Source: Lentzea fradiae (lineage in GTDB: Bacteria > Actinomycetota > Actinomycetes > Mycobacteriales > Pseudonocardiaceae). From it: a stretch of 64,000 bases of DNA. Below, one piece after another: positions 9,240 through 18,845 of this stretch. A model generated the notes under the pieces. It made no database searches and was not told the DNA's origin. It saw only the letters and a program-made list of their open reading frames with translations. Within the stretch, counting starts at the first letter, position 1. Each line of letters opens with the position of its first letter. The position numbers and the translations under genes are program-made. The stretch spans positions 1 through 64,000 of the forward strand of contig NZ_FNCC01000021.1 of assembly GCF_900100955.1 (NCBI RefSeq), given 5' to 3'.

Positions 9240-10256
9240 TCAGAGCAGGGACGGCAGCACGTGCTCCTCGGTGACGACGAGCCCGGTCGTGGCCATGACC
9301 CCGGCCAGGTCCGGGTCCCAGCTCGCCTCCGGCGGGCGCGTCCGCAGGGTCGGCAGCTCGACCCCGCGGGCGAGTGACGTCGCCACGGCCTCGCGGTAGT
9401 CGTCCGCCGACATCCGCCACGCCGTGCCGCCGGTCCAGGCGAGGACCTCGTTGGCGACGCGGATGCCGTCGGGCGTGAAGTCGTGGTGGCACCGCACCGT
9501 CTTGCCGTCGAGGTGGTGCTTCGCCTGAGGCGTCAGGCCGTCCGGGAGCACCATCACCGGCCCGGGCATGCCCGACTCCAGCAGCCGGGGACTGCGCACG
9601 ACGGTGATCTCCTGCGGCGCCCACGAGTCGTCGAGCGTCAGGTAGCCGTCCGACGTCAGCACCGGGTTGCCGTACGCGTCGGGCAGCACGCCCGAACGCT
9701 CCCAGTCGGTGCCGGCGAGCTGCAACGCCTTCTGCACGATCCTGGTCAGCGGCCGTCCGTCGTCGAGGCCGTTGCCCGCCAACGCGAACCGCGTCGTCCA
9801 CCGCCTCGGCTCCGGTGAGAGCCGCGCCAGGACCGCCGCGGCCTGGTTCGCGATCATCGGCAGCGCGGGCTGCGGGATCTTGCCGTACCGCCGCACGTGC
9901 TCGATCCACTCCGCGGCCCACGGCGCGTGCAGCAACCCGTGCTCGCGCAACGCGAACCTCAGCACCGCGTCGGCCGTCGACGCCTCCTGCGTGGTCGTCA
10001 GGGCGACGGGCCTGCCGTGCACGGCTTCCAGCACCTCGGGCAACGTGCTGCCGTGCGCGCGGACGTGCTCGTCCAGCCGTGCCAGCGAGATCTGCCTGCG
10101 GGCCGGGTGGGTGACCGGCTTGCGCAGCAGCTCGGCCAGCGCCACGGCGGTCTGCTCGTCCTCGACGCGGAAGCTGAACGCGGAGCGGCCACCGCCCTCC
10201 ACCGTCTCGCGGGCGAGGCGCCAGAACTCGGCCAGCTCGGGGCGGTCGAGGTTCAC
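9240..10256 (-). CDS. Wadjet-type JetD-like nuclease (TIGR02679 family, DUF2399-type Toprim)
   Basis: This is the last gene of a four-gene operon; its GTG overlaps the SMC gene's TGA. The 338-residue protein matches the TIGR02679 family that accompanies TIGR02677, 02678 and 02680. Its C-terminal half has the Toprim-like pattern expected of DUF2399, with EITVVRSPRLLES, VMVLPDGLT and then HHDFTPDGIRVANEVL, where the aspartate would bind metal. Family knowledge: in Wadjet systems the JetD subunit is a topoisomerase VI-like Toprim nuclease that cleaves plasmid DNA extruded by the SMC motor. The protein is somewhat shorter than the 400-odd residues I recall for the family, but the catalytic end is complete. 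Confidence 0.83.
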   Translation of the reverse strand: MNLDRPELAEFWRLARETVEGGGRSAFSFRVEDEQTAVALAELLRKPVTHPARRQISLARLDEHVRAHGSTLPEVLEAVHGRPVALTTTQEASTADAVLRFALREHGLLHAPWAAEWIEHVRRYGKIPQPALPMIANQAAAVLARLSPEPRRWTTRFALAGNGLDDGRPLTRIVQKALQLAGTDWERSGVLPDAYGNPVLTSDGYLTLDDSWAPQEITVVRSPRLLESGMPGPVMVLPDGLTPQAKHHLDGKTVRCHHDFTPDGIRVANEVLAWTGGTAWRMSADDYREAVATSLARGVELPTLRTRPPEASWDPDLAGVMATTGLVVTEEHVLPSLL

Positions 10257-13200
10257 GGGTCGACCCGGTCCAGCGCCGCGCCGTCCCACGTCGTCTGCGT
10301 GCACGCCACACCCCGCCCGTTCTTCGGCCGCAGCACGTCGTAGATGTGCATGCGCGGGATCTTGTCCGACACGCCCCACCCGCTCGGCCAGGTGATCACC
10401 CAGTCCATGTCGAGGTCGACCAGCAGGCCCAGCATTCGCGCGATCGTCGGGTCGTCCAGGCGCTCGAACGCCTCGTCGAGCAGCACCAGGCGCAGCGGGT
10501 CGAACTCGTCGCTCACCGCGTCGTAGAAGCTCGCCGCCGCCGCGAACAGCGTCACGTACGAGATCAGTCGGGTCTCGCCGGACGACAGCTGGCGCAGCCG
10601 CCGCTCGCGCGGGTTGCCGTCGGGGCCGGTGTCGGCGACCGTGACCGTGAACTGGTGCCACGTGCGGTAGTCGAGGGCGCGCGACAGGATCTCGGCGTAG
10701 CCGCCGGAGTGCGTGTCGCGCTCGTTCTCGATGCGTTCGGTGAAGACGCGGCGCAGCGTGGCGTCCTGCTCGGGCGTGCGTTCGCCGAACGGCAGGCGCA
10801 CCAGCGCGAGCGCCTGGCGTGTCTCGTCGTCCAGGGCGCCGGACGACTTCCAGGCCAGCTTCACGTGCACGCCCTGGCTGGACCTGGCCTGCGAGAGCAC
10901 CTCGTTCATCCGCTTGGTCAGGTCCTCGGCGACGGTGATCTGGCCGCGCAGCCACTCGGCGAGGTCGCGGATCAGGTAGTCGGCGAAGATGCCCTGGTAC
11001 TGCTCGTCGAGGAACCCGCGCTGCTCGGCGAGCTTCGTCGTGACCTGGCGGGCGGCGACGGCGACGGGCTTCGCGCCCTCCTCGCCGGTCACCGTCACGG
11101 TCAGCAGGCCCGCGTGCTGCTCCGCGACGATGTCGTGGCTGCCCGCCAGCGACGTCTGCAACGCCTGCAACTTGGCGATCACGGTCGCCTCGGTGCCGCC
11201 GCGCCGGTCGCCCGCCTCGGCGATCGCCTGGCGCACCAGCGCCTCCTCCGGCGGCTCCGGGAACGCCGCCGCCAGCAGACCGGGGGCGCGCACGGTCGCC
11301 TGGAAGTTCGCGGACGCGCGCGCCAGCGCCTCCTCGGCCTCACCGACCTGAGTGGAGTTGTTCTCCAGCAACGCTTCCAGCTTCGCCGCCTGCTCGCGTG
11401 CGGTCGTGATGCTCTCCCGCACGCCCTTGAGGTCCTCGCGCATCCTCTTGCGCGACTTCTCCAGCGACGTGAGCTGCTCGCTGATCTCCCTGGCCTCACC
11501 GCCGACCGCGTCCGTCAGCTCGGCGAGCGTGCCTGCCTGGGCCGCGTGGTCGACGCACCGGCTGTCGGCGTCGGCCTCGGCGGTCTGCCGGTCCGCGACG
11601 GCCTCGTGGTAGCGGTGCGAGGCGTCGGTGAGGTCGGAGATCGTGCCCTGGCACCGCCTGCGCACGGCGTCGCCGAGCAGGTCGGCCGTCCGCTGGGCCT
11701 CCCCGGCGGCGGCACGGGCCTGCCGGAGCGCCTCGGTGTCCGCGGGCAACCCGGCGTCACCGGCCTGCCTGGTCAGCTCGCTGCGTGCGGCTTCGAGCCG
11801 CGCGTTCGCGTTCTCCAGGGCCTCGCGCAGCTCGAACGTGCGTTGCTGAGCCCGTGCCGCGGACTCCTCGGCGGCCTGCAGACGGCTGTGCTTCGCGATC
11901 AGCTCGCCGTCGCCGGGGAACGCGGCGACGTGCGCCTCCCAGGTGGCGACGTGCTCGTGGGCGCGGGCCAGCTCGTCCTCGGCGGTGCCGAGCCGATCGC
12001 GCAGCTCCGCGAGCTCTTCCTCCAGGGCCGCGATCCGGCGGCCACGGGCCGCTTCCCGCGCACCGGCACCGATGAACTCGGCCTCCGGCTTGGTCCAGCG
12101 GCCGGTCAGCACGCCGGTGCGCCAGTCGCCGGTCGTCGTCATGTCGTCCAGCGACACGGCCCTCAGCAGGTCCGCGACGAACGACTCCGGCACCGGCGAG
12201 CCCTCCACGGCCGGCACCAGGAACTCGGCCAGCGAGCGCCCCTCGACGGCGGGCCTCGGCACGGCCAGCACGTCCTCCAGGTCCGCCTGCGCGGGCGCCA
12301 CCCACGCGTCCAGCAGACCGCTCGCCTGCAGCGCCGCCTCCAGGCCCGCCCGTTCGTCGTCGGTCAGCGACGGCGCGAAGTCCACCAGCCGGTAGAACGG
12401 CGCGCCGACGGACGGGTCGCGGTCCGCCGCCGTGTACTGGCCCGGCACCGGCACCCGTTCGGCGCCCGACCGCAGCCCGACCAGCTCCTCGTCCAGCGTG
12501 TCGAGGCGGGCGCGCAGCTCGGTGCGCTGCTGCGCGAACGCGTGCGCGGCGTCGCGGGCCGCCTGCACCAGCGGGCCGACCCACTCCCGTGCCGTCGCCC
12601 CGAGCTTCTTCGCCGCCGCCGGGTCCGCGGTCCGCGGCAGGTCCAGCGCACCGGACGGGCGTTCGTCGAGCAGCGGGCCGCTCGACGTCCACGCCTCGAC
12701 CTGCTCCAGCCACGCCTGCACGACCTCGGCCAGCTCCTGGGCCTCCTGGTTGCGCAACGACGTGGACTCGGTCGCGGTGAGCTGGGCGTCACGGGCCTTC
12801 TGCCGCAACGACTCCACCTCGCGCTGCTGCCCGTCGAGCGCCAGCGCCTGCTCGTGCAGCGCCAGGGCGAGCGCACCTCGTTGGCGTGCAAGGGAAGCGA
12901 TGCCCGCGGTCTGGTCGACGACGGACGTCAGCACGGCCAGCACGTCCTCGGTCGCCGCGGCGGGAGGCACGCGGCGTTCGATCGGCAGCGGCCCCGCCTC
13001 CGGATCCGGCTTGGCGCGCACGGCGTCCGTGGTGACCGTGGCCTCGGCGGGCGGGACCTGCGGCACCTCCGGCGCGAGGTCGGCGTCCATGCCCGCCAGG
13101 CGCAGGTTCTCGCGCAACGGTTCGCTCAGCGCGTCGGCTGCCTGGAGGTCCTCCGCGAGGCGCCGCAACAGCCGCAGCACGTTGTCGACCGCCGCGTCCT

Positions 13201-14281
13201 CCTGCGCGCGCTGCCGGTGCGCCGTCTCCAGCGCCGCGACAGCCGAGGAACGCATCTGCGCCACCAGGTTCTCGCGCGTCTTCAGGTCCTGGAGATCGCG
13301 GAACGCGGGCAGCTCCTTCAGCGCGGCGATCGTCTCCTCCGCCTGCTGCTCACCGGTCTCCATGTCGGTCAGCGCCTGCTCGGCCGCCGCCCGCTCCACC
13401 CGCGTGAGGTCCAGCTCCCGGGTGAGCTTCGCCTGCTCGCGGCGCAGCTTCGCCACCGACTTCTCGGCCGACTCCAGCCGGTCGGCCGCGCTGCGCAGCC
13501 CGCCGAACGCGTAGTCGCGGTAGGTCTTGAGGAACGTCGTCAGCGCGGTGTCCGCAGAGGACAGTCGCACGATGTTCTCGCGGATCGACTCCAGGTCGTC
13601 GAACGACGTCGCCAGCTGCTCGACCATCGCCTGGTCCAGCGGCGGCAGGGCGTCGGACAGGATCTGTTCTAGCTGCCCCTCCAGCACCTTCAGGCCGACG
13701 TCCGGGTTGCGCAGCGTCCGTTGCAGGTGCAGCAGGTCGCCGTAACGCGCGGCCGGGACGCCGTAGACCGTCTCGGCGACCTTCGCCCGGAACGCCGGTT
13801 CCTCGAACATGCAGTCCGCGCCGATCAGGTCCCGCAGCTGCGCCGGGCCGTGCGGCACTCGTTCCGGGCCCGCGAGCTGCAGCTCCGTGCCGACGCGCAA
13901 CGGCGTGACGAACCGCCACGAGTCCGTGATCGCCTGCGAGGTCTTCGACGCCTTCACACCGATTCCGCACGTCAGGTACTCGTTGCCGGAGTGGTCGGCG
14001 GCCTCGCGGATCAGCTCGACCCACGCGTAGCCGATGCGGTTCGGGCCGCCGTCGTAGTCGTCCAGCATCAGCCGCCGCAGGCTGACCGTGTCGAAGCCCT
14101 TCGAGCCCAGCTGGCGCAGGTCGCCGTCCAGGCACAGCGGCAGCAGCAGCTCCAGCGTGCGGGACTTGCCGGAGCCGTTGGTGCCCTGGAAGATCGCGCG
14201 GCCACCGGAGAAGTCGAACGTCTGCTCGGTGTACTGCCAGATGTTGACAACGCCGCCGCGGTGCAGCCGCCACCTGCTCAT
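10253..14281 (-). CDS. Wadjet-type JetC-like SMC ATPase (TIGR02680 family)
   Basis: This 1342-residue SMC-like ATPase starts at the ATG of MSRWRLHRGG, overlapping the previous stop by ATGA. It has a Walker A at G33-S40 (GTNGSGKS), a long heptad-rich coiled-coil region from about 230 to 1050, the ABC signature LSSGE near 1250, and the Walker B/D-loop LVLLDEAFERLDD. Family knowledge: TIGR02680 proteins are the motor of a Wadjet-type complex that extrudes loops of circular DNA. The same DNA read antisense is open for 1108 codons, an artefact of GC-rich codon use. Both nucleotide-binding halves are intact, so the protein is expected to be functional. Confidence 0.9.
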   Translation of the reverse strand: MSRWRLHRGGVVNIWQYTEQTFDFSGGRAIFQGTNGSGKSRTLELLLPLCLDGDLRQLGSKGFDTVSLRRLMLDDYDGGPNRIGYAWVELIREAADHSGNEYLTCGIGVKASKTSQAITDSWRFVTPLRVGTELQLAGPERVPHGPAQLRDLIGADCMFEEPAFRAKVAETVYGVPAARYGDLLHLQRTLRNPDVGLKVLEGQLEQILSDALPPLDQAMVEQLATSFDDLESIRENIVRLSSADTALTTFLKTYRDYAFGGLRSAADRLESAEKSVAKLRREQAKLTRELDLTRVERAAAEQALTDMETGEQQAEETIAALKELPAFRDLQDLKTRENLVAQMRSSAVAALETAHRQRAQEDAAVDNVLRLLRRLAEDLQAADALSEPLRENLRLAGMDADLAPEVPQVPPAEATVTTDAVRAKPDPEAGPLPIERRVPPAAATEDVLAVLTSVVDQTAGIASLARQRGALALALHEQALALDGQQREVESLRQKARDAQLTATESTSLRNQEAQELAEVVQAWLEQVEAWTSSGPLLDERPSGALDLPRTADPAAAKKLGATAREWVGPLVQAARDAAHAFAQQRTELRARLDTLDEELVGLRSGAERVPVPGQYTAADRDPSVGAPFYRLVDFAPSLTDDERAGLEAALQASGLLDAWVAPAQADLEDVLAVPRPAVEGRSLAEFLVPAVEGSPVPESFVADLLRAVSLDDMTTTGDWRTGVLTGRWTKPEAEFIGAGAREAARGRRIAALEEELAELRDRLGTAEDELARAHEHVATWEAHVAAFPGDGELIAKHSRLQAAEESAARAQQRTFELREALENANARLEAARSELTRQAGDAGLPADTEALRQARAAAGEAQRTADLLGDAVRRRCQGTISDLTDASHRYHEAVADRQTAEADADSRCVDHAAQAGTLAELTDAVGGEAREISEQLTSLEKSRKRMREDLKGVRESITTAREQAAKLEALLENNSTQVGEAEEALARASANFQATVRAPGLLAAAFPEPPEEALVRQAIAEAGDRRGGTEATVIAKLQALQTSLAGSHDIVAEQHAGLLTVTVTGEEGAKPVAVAARQVTTKLAEQRGFLDEQYQGIFADYLIRDLAEWLRGQITVAEDLTKRMNEVLSQARSSQGVHVKLAWKSSGALDDETRQALALVRLPFGERTPEQDATLRRVFTERIENERDTHSGGYAEILSRALDYRTWHQFTVTVADTGPDGNPRERRLRQLSSGETRLISYVTLFAAAASFYDAVSDEFDPLRLVLLDEAFERLDDPTIARMLGLLVDLDMDWVITWPSGWGVSDKIPRMHIYDVLRPKNGRGVACTQTTWDGAALDRVDP

Positions 14282-15474
14282 GACACGTTCTCCTCGTCGA
14301 ACAGGGACCAGCTCGGCAGCTCGGGCACCACGACGGGTTCCGGTTGCTGTTCTCGTTCCGGGTCGCCGTCCGGGGACGGCAGCCAGCGGTGCGCGGCGGC
14401 GCTGACGGACCACGTGCCGTCGTCCTCCGGCCGCGCCAGACCCATGCGGCGCAACAGTTCCGTCACCTCGGCGACCAATCGGCCGAGGTCGTCGGTGAAC
14501 TGCTTCGACCACGCGGCGGGGTAGTCCTCGACCAGCCTGGCGCAGACCTCGCGCAGCCGTTCGACCGTGACGACGTGCCGGGCGGGCGGGTTCTCGTCGT
14601 CGCTGCCGACCAGCTCGGGCAGTGCCAGCAACGCGATCCGCGCGACCGTCGAGACGCCCGGGAACGACAGGTCCGTCAGGAAGTCCTCGGGGTCCGCGGC
14701 CAGCACGCCCTCGACGCGGCACTCGGTGTGCAGGCCGAACGCCTGCTCCAGCAACGCCGTCTCCTTGCGCTGGTTGCGCCGCAACCAGTCCGCCTGCTCG
14801 TCCGGCAGGTCCGCGTAGAGCACCAGCGGCGTCTCGACCAGCTTGCGCCGCACGGCGTGCTCGATGCCGCGCGGACCGGGCCGTGCCGCCAGCTCGACCA
14901 GGTGGGCGGGGCTGCGCGCCTCGCCGAGCGGACCGGTGACGAGCTGGCCCAGCAGGTCGGTGTCGATCGTGATCAGCGCTTCCTGCGGCACCACGTCCTG
15001 CGCCACCGAACCTTCGGTCTCCTGAAGCACGCCCAGGGAGACGAGGTGACGCAGCGCCGCGGTGAGGGCCCGGCGCTCGACCACGTCGTCCGGCGCGTCG
15101 ATGCCCGCCTCCGCCGCCGCGGACCGGATGTCGGCGACCAGCCTGCTCAGCAGCGTCTGGCGGCCGGTGCCGGTGAGTACCGCGAGCGTGAGCGCGAGGT
15201 AGGCGTAGGCGCGCGGGGACAGCGTGAGCACGCCGCGGGTGTCGTCGTGGCCGGGACCGGACTTGTACAGGCGCGCGAACCGGCGCTCGACCACCAGCCG
15301 GTAGCCGAGCAGGCCCGCGAACATGTCCTGCAATGTCGCCCGGTGCCGGTAGACGAGGCTGAGCAGCTCGCCGTCCGGGCCGTCGGCGCGCAGCATCGGC
15401 CTGCGCAGCAACGTGCGCGCGCACCGCACCACGTTGGCGGCGTCGATCTCGGAGAGGTTGTCGAGGTGGTTCAT
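14278..15474 (-). CDS. Wadjet-type accessory subunit, TIGR02678 family (DUF2398)
   Basis: This 398-residue protein begins MNHLDNLSEIDAANVVRCAR and overlaps the SMC gene by four bases downstream and the TIGR02677 gene by four bases upstream. Its predicted winged-helix-rich composition and the block LLGYRLVVERRFARLYK are typical of the DUF2398/TIGR02678 family. In related MukBEF, MksBEF and JetABC complexes the equivalent subunit is a kite (MukE-like) protein that bridges the kleisin and SMC heads. That role is inferred from operon position and family, not from visible catalytic motifs; none is expected. Confidence 0.83.
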   Translation of the reverse strand: MNHLDNLSEIDAANVVRCARTLLRRPMLRADGPDGELLSLVYRHRATLQDMFAGLLGYRLVVERRFARLYKSGPGHDDTRGVLTLSPRAYAYLALTLAVLTGTGRQTLLSRLVADIRSAAAEAGIDAPDDVVERRALTAALRHLVSLGVLQETEGSVAQDVVPQEALITIDTDLLGQLVTGPLGEARSPAHLVELAARPGPRGIEHAVRRKLVETPLVLYADLPDEQADWLRRNQRKETALLEQAFGLHTECRVEGVLAADPEDFLTDLSFPGVSTVARIALLALPELVGSDDENPPARHVVTVERLREVCARLVEDYPAAWSKQFTDDLGRLVAEVTELLRRMGLARPEDDGTWSVSAAAHRWLPSPDGDPEREQQPEPVVVPELPSWSLFDEENVS

Positions 15475-16943
15475 CGCTTGAGGGCCACCGTCGCGTCGTG
15501 CAGCGTGAGCGTCCCGGCGGCGGACTTGATCTTAGTCGTGGTGCCGTGGGCGACCTCCAGCCGGAGCCCGCGCACCGGGTCGCTGGCCGACCCGCTGTCC
15601 CGCGGCGAGTCGCGCTGCGCCATCGCGAGCGTCAGCAGCTCGCAGAAGACCTCCAGCGCGCCGTGCGTCAGCGTCGTGTTCTCCAGGTTCCCGGCGGCCT
15701 TCGTCAGCTCCGCGACGTGCCGCGCGCGGATCTCGTCCGCCTCACGGGCCTCCGCGAGCAGAGACTGCTCCATCATCGGGTCGTCGAGGATGCGCGACGG
15801 CCTGCCCCGCGCCCCACGGTCGCCCCTCGTGCGCACCGACACCGTGACGTCGCAGACCGGTCCGTCGCGCCACGGCGTGCGCTCGTTGTCCGAGTCGTGC
15901 TCCGGCGCGGGGGAGAGGTGGCGGGCGGAGTACAGCCCGAACGCCGACGCGTAGATCTCGTGCGCCTCCGCGCGCGTCGCGTTGTCGAACCAGCCCGCGA
16001 GCTTGAGCAGCTCGGCGCGGCGGCCCGGCAGCAACCCGCCGCCGGACGTCGCCCGCTTCACGCTGGCGAGCAGGCTGCCGATCGCACGGGCCGTCGCCTC
16101 GCGCAACGCCGTGACCTGGCTCGGGCGGCCCGGACGGTCCACGAACCAGTCCGTCAGCTCCTGCCAGTCCTCCGGCGTGCGGCCCCGTGCCCGTTCGACG
16201 TTGTGCCCGAGATCGGTGCCCAGCAGCCGCAGCAGCTCGCCGCGCGCCTTCGCGAGCCCGGCCAGCGCCGCCGCGATCGGCGGCGTGTACTTGAGAACGT
16301 CCTCGACCACCCGCTGGATGTACTCGACCAGCAGGTTCCGGAAACCCGCGATCTCGTCCGGCGCGAGGTGGTTCCGCGTGACGACCTGGCCGAGGTAGGC
16401 GTAGAAGTCGCGGACCGTCGCCGCCAGCTCGGCGTGCTGGAGGAACAGCGTCGTGACGCGTTCGGCCAGCAGCTCCCTGGTCTTGTCGCCCTCGTTCAGC
16501 AGCGCCACGCTGAGCGACCCGCCCAGCTCGTTCAGGCCCCGTTCGATCGCGGGCAGCAGCTCGCGGGACACCTCGCGGGCGCCCTCCGGCACCCGCAGCA
16601 GCTCGTCCACGTCGCGCTGCACCCGGACCGCGAGCTTCGACACCTGGTAGCGCACGCTGCCGTGCTGGAACTCGGCGATGCTCGCCGCCACCACCTCGCG
16701 CCGGCCCTGGACCAGGTTGCCCCACTCGACCAGCTGCTTGAGGCGGTTGATGACGTTCTCGATGCGCGACTCGCCCTGCTCGACGCGGCCCTCGCGCTCC
16801 TGCCCGGCCAGCGCCCCGGCGACCTCGCCCGCGGACAGGTCGGCGAGCAGCGTGGAGGTGAACAGCCGCATGATCGCCAGGTACGTGCGCTGGTGATCGC
16901 GCGCGTCCAGATAGGCGTACAACTTCAGCCGCTTGTGCTCCAC
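15471..16943 (-). CDS. Wadjet-type kleisin-like subunit, TIGR02677 family (DUF2397)
   Basis: This is the first gene of the operon, 490 residues, beginning MEHKRLKLYAYLDARDHQRTY. It has helical, winged-helix-like ends and a central helical region, consistent with the kleisin (MukF/JetA-like) subunit that closes an SMC ring; the family name DUF2397/TIGR02677 is recognised from the N-terminal block and from its three partners. It is divergent from cobD with about 70 bases between starts, so the operon promoter must lie there. Four overlapping genes in fixed order make this a complete system. I believe this gene set is classified as Wadjet type III, but the type number is from memory. Confidence 0.84.
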   Translation of the reverse strand: MEHKRLKLYAYLDARDHQRTYLAIMRLFTSTLLADLSAGEVAGALAGQEREGRVEQGESRIENVINRLKQLVEWGNLVQGRREVVAASIAEFQHGSVRYQVSKLAVRVQRDVDELLRVPEGAREVSRELLPAIERGLNELGGSLSVALLNEGDKTRELLAERVTTLFLQHAELAATVRDFYAYLGQVVTRNHLAPDEIAGFRNLLVEYIQRVVEDVLKYTPPIAAALAGLAKARGELLRLLGTDLGHNVERARGRTPEDWQELTDWFVDRPGRPSQVTALREATARAIGSLLASVKRATSGGGLLPGRRAELLKLAGWFDNATRAEAHEIYASAFGLYSARHLSPAPEHDSDNERTPWRDGPVCDVTVSVRTRGDRGARGRPSRILDDPMMEQSLLAEAREADEIRARHVAELTKAAGNLENTTLTHGALEVFCELLTLAMAQRDSPRDSGSASDPVRGLRLEVAHGTTTKIKSAAGTLTLHDATVALKR

Positions 16944-17015
16944 GACCGGCCACCCTAATGCGCACCCCCGACAGTCGCGGCGCTACCGTGCCGTGGACGA
17001 GCTGGGGAGGGTGTC

Positions 17016-17948
17016 GTGGGTGCTGGGCGCGCGTTGGGGTTGTTGCTGGGCGTGGCAGCGGACGCGGTCTTCGGTGATCCACGCCGGTTTCACCCGGTAG
17101 CGGCATTCGGCAGCACCGCGGCGGCCCTGGAGAAGCGCCTGCACGCCGACTCGAAGGCCGCCGGCACCGTCTACACGGCCGTGCTGGTCGGCGGCACCGT
17201 GGCCGCGGGCGTCGCCGCCGAACGCTTCGCCAAGCGTCACTGGCTGCTGGAGACCCTCACCACCGCCGCCGCGACCTGGACCGTCCTGGGCGGCAACTCG
17301 CTGGCGTCCGAGGGCACGTCGATGGGCCGCGAGCTGGCGGAGGGCGACATCGAGGCCGCCCGCACCCGCCTGCCGTCCCTGTGCGGCCGGGACGCCTCCC
17401 GCCTGGACACCCTCGGCCTCGCGCGGGCCACCGTCGAGTCCGTGGCCGAGAACACCTCCGACGCCGTCGTGGCCCCGCTGTTCTGGGGCGCCGTCGCCGG
17501 CGTGCCCGGCCTGCTCGGCTACCGCGCCGCCAACACCCTCGACGCGATGGTCGGCCACAAGTCGCCCCGGCACCTGAAGTTCGGCTGGGCCTCCGCCCGC
17601 CTCGACGACCTGCTGAACCTGCTCCCGGCCCGCCTCGCCGCCCTGCTCACCGTCGGCGGAGCCCCCGTCGTCGGCGGCTCGGCCACCCAGGCCCTGGAGA
17701 CGTGGCGCCGTGACGCCGCGGCCCACCCGTCACCCAACGCGGGCCAGGTCGAAGCCGCGTTCGCCGGCGCACTGGAGATCCGCCTCGGCGGCCGCACCGT
17801 CTACGCCCACGGCGTGGAAGAACGCCCCGTCATGGGCCACGGCCGCAACCCGGACTCAGGTCACGTGACGCGAGCCGTGGAGCTGTCCCGCGTCGTCGGC
17901 TTCGGCGCGGGCCTCGTCAGCGCCTTCATCGCCGTCCTCCGCAAGTAG
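17016..17948 (+). CDS. cobD: Cobalamin biosynthesis protein CobD/CbiB
   Basis: This 310-residue membrane enzyme performs the amide coupling of adenosylcobyric acid with aminopropanol (or its phosphate) in late vitamin B12 synthesis. Recognisable blocks are DAVFGDPRRFHPVAAFG at the N-terminus, ESVAENTSDAVVAPLFWG, and the long conserved stretch NTLDAMVGHKSPRHLKFGWA followed by RLDDLLNLLPARL. Several hydrophobic segments fit a polytopic protein. A GTG start is used, and another GTG two codons upstream is possible. Its 3' end overlaps the convergent SURF1 gene by 93 bases. I saw no cobalamin-riboswitch-like structure in the short 5' gap. A cobC-type gene lies 3 kb away. Confidence 0.93.
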   Translation: MGAGRALGLLLGVAADAVFGDPRRFHPVAAFGSTAAALEKRLHADSKAAGTVYTAVLVGGTVAAGVAAERFAKRHWLLETLTTAAATWTVLGGNSLASEGTSMGRELAEGDIEAARTRLPSLCGRDASRLDTLGLARATVESVAENTSDAVVAPLFWGAVAGVPGLLGYRAANTLDAMVGHKSPRHLKFGWASARLDDLLNLLPARLAALLTVGGAPVVGGSATQALETWRRDAAAHPSPNAGQVEAAFAGALEIRLGGRTVYAHGVEERPVMGHGRNPDSGHVTRAVELSRVVGFGAGLVSAFIAVLRK

Positions 17949-18680
17949 CTCGGCGATCGACTTCTTGCGCTTCTTCGTGCCGCTCTCGTGCAGCACGCCA
18001 CCCGGCCGCGCCTCACGGATCGTGAAGTACAACCACCCGCCCACGGCCATCACGCCGAACGCGATCCACTGCAACGCGTAGGAGAAGTACGGCCCCGACT
18101 CAAGACGCGGCAGCGGCAGTACGTCGAGCGCCCCCGGCTGGTCCTCGATCAGCTGGAAGTACCCCGGCTGAATACCCGGCCCGACCGCGTCGTTGTTGAT
18201 CGAGTAGATCTGCCTGCGCCCGTCCTGGTCGAACGCGGGGGTGGCGTTGGACTCGTTCCCCCTGGCCAGCCCGATGACGGTGACCTCACCGGTGGGGGGC
18301 GCCGCGAAGTCCGGCGGCTTGATCCCGTTGACCGGCCGCACGTACCCGCGGTCCACGAGCACCCGCTGCCCGGTCGACGTCTCGAACGGCGTGATGACCT
18401 CGAACGCGGCCTCGCCCTGCACGGTCCGCAGCCGCGCCAACGCCTCCAGTTCGGGCAGGTAGCGGCCCTTGAGCTCGACCTTCTGCCACTCGGCGTGCTG
18501 GCCGCCGTACGCGGCGGGGTCGCTCTTCAGCGACTCGGTGATGGCGGAGTTCTGCGCCTGGCGCTCGTCGTTGCGGCCGAACTGCCACGGGGACAGCAGG
18601 TAGACGCAGACCCCGGCGAAGACCCAGACGGCCAGGGTCAGCGCCAGCCAACCCGGCTTGAGGAGGAACTTGAACCGCAC
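17856..18680 (-). CDS. SURF1-family membrane protein
   Basis: This 274-residue protein has an N-terminal helix (WLALTLAVWVFAGVCVYLL), an exported central domain with LVDRGYVRPVNG and YFSYALQWIAFG, and a C-terminal helix (AFGVMAVGGWLYFTI), the two-helix topology of SURF1/Shy1. Family knowledge: SURF1 helps assemble haem-copper cytochrome c oxidase. The C-terminal tail after the second helix is extended, charged and lysine/acid rich (KKRKKSIAELLAEDGDEGAD) and lies in the cytoplasm; this tail is the part that overlaps cobD antisense. Its place next to cobD and a tyrosine phosphatase matches mycobacterial gene order. Confidence 0.9.
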   Translation of the reverse strand: MRFKFLLKPGWLALTLAVWVFAGVCVYLLSPWQFGRNDERQAQNSAITESLKSDPAAYGGQHAEWQKVELKGRYLPELEALARLRTVQGEAAFEVITPFETSTGQRVLVDRGYVRPVNGIKPPDFAAPPTGEVTVIGLARGNESNATPAFDQDGRRQIYSINNDAVGPGIQPGYFQLIEDQPGALDVLPLPRLESGPYFSYALQWIAFGVMAVGGWLYFTIREARPGGVLHESGTKKRKKSIAELLAEDGDEGADEARAEADDAGQLHGSRHVT

Positions 18681-18845
18681 GTCACCACGGTAGATGCGTG
18701 AGCCGCGCCTCGCGGCACTGGGTCACGCCGCGGCGTTCGCGAGTGGTCCCGGCTCGGTCGACGGGTTTCGGTGCCGGTCCCGCTCACGGACGGGTCGACC
18801 GCGATGTGCCCTTCGTCGTGTCGCGCTCTGAAATTCGGACTCAGG

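Noticed and set aside
10346-13672. 1108-codon plus-strand open frame opposite the SMC gene
   Set aside because: The product is low-complexity and Arg/Leu/Gly-rich with no domain; the minus-strand SMC protein has all its ATPase motifs.
16944-17015. Cobalamin riboswitch upstream of cobD
   Set aside because: The gap of about 70 bases is too short and lacks the conserved B12-box.
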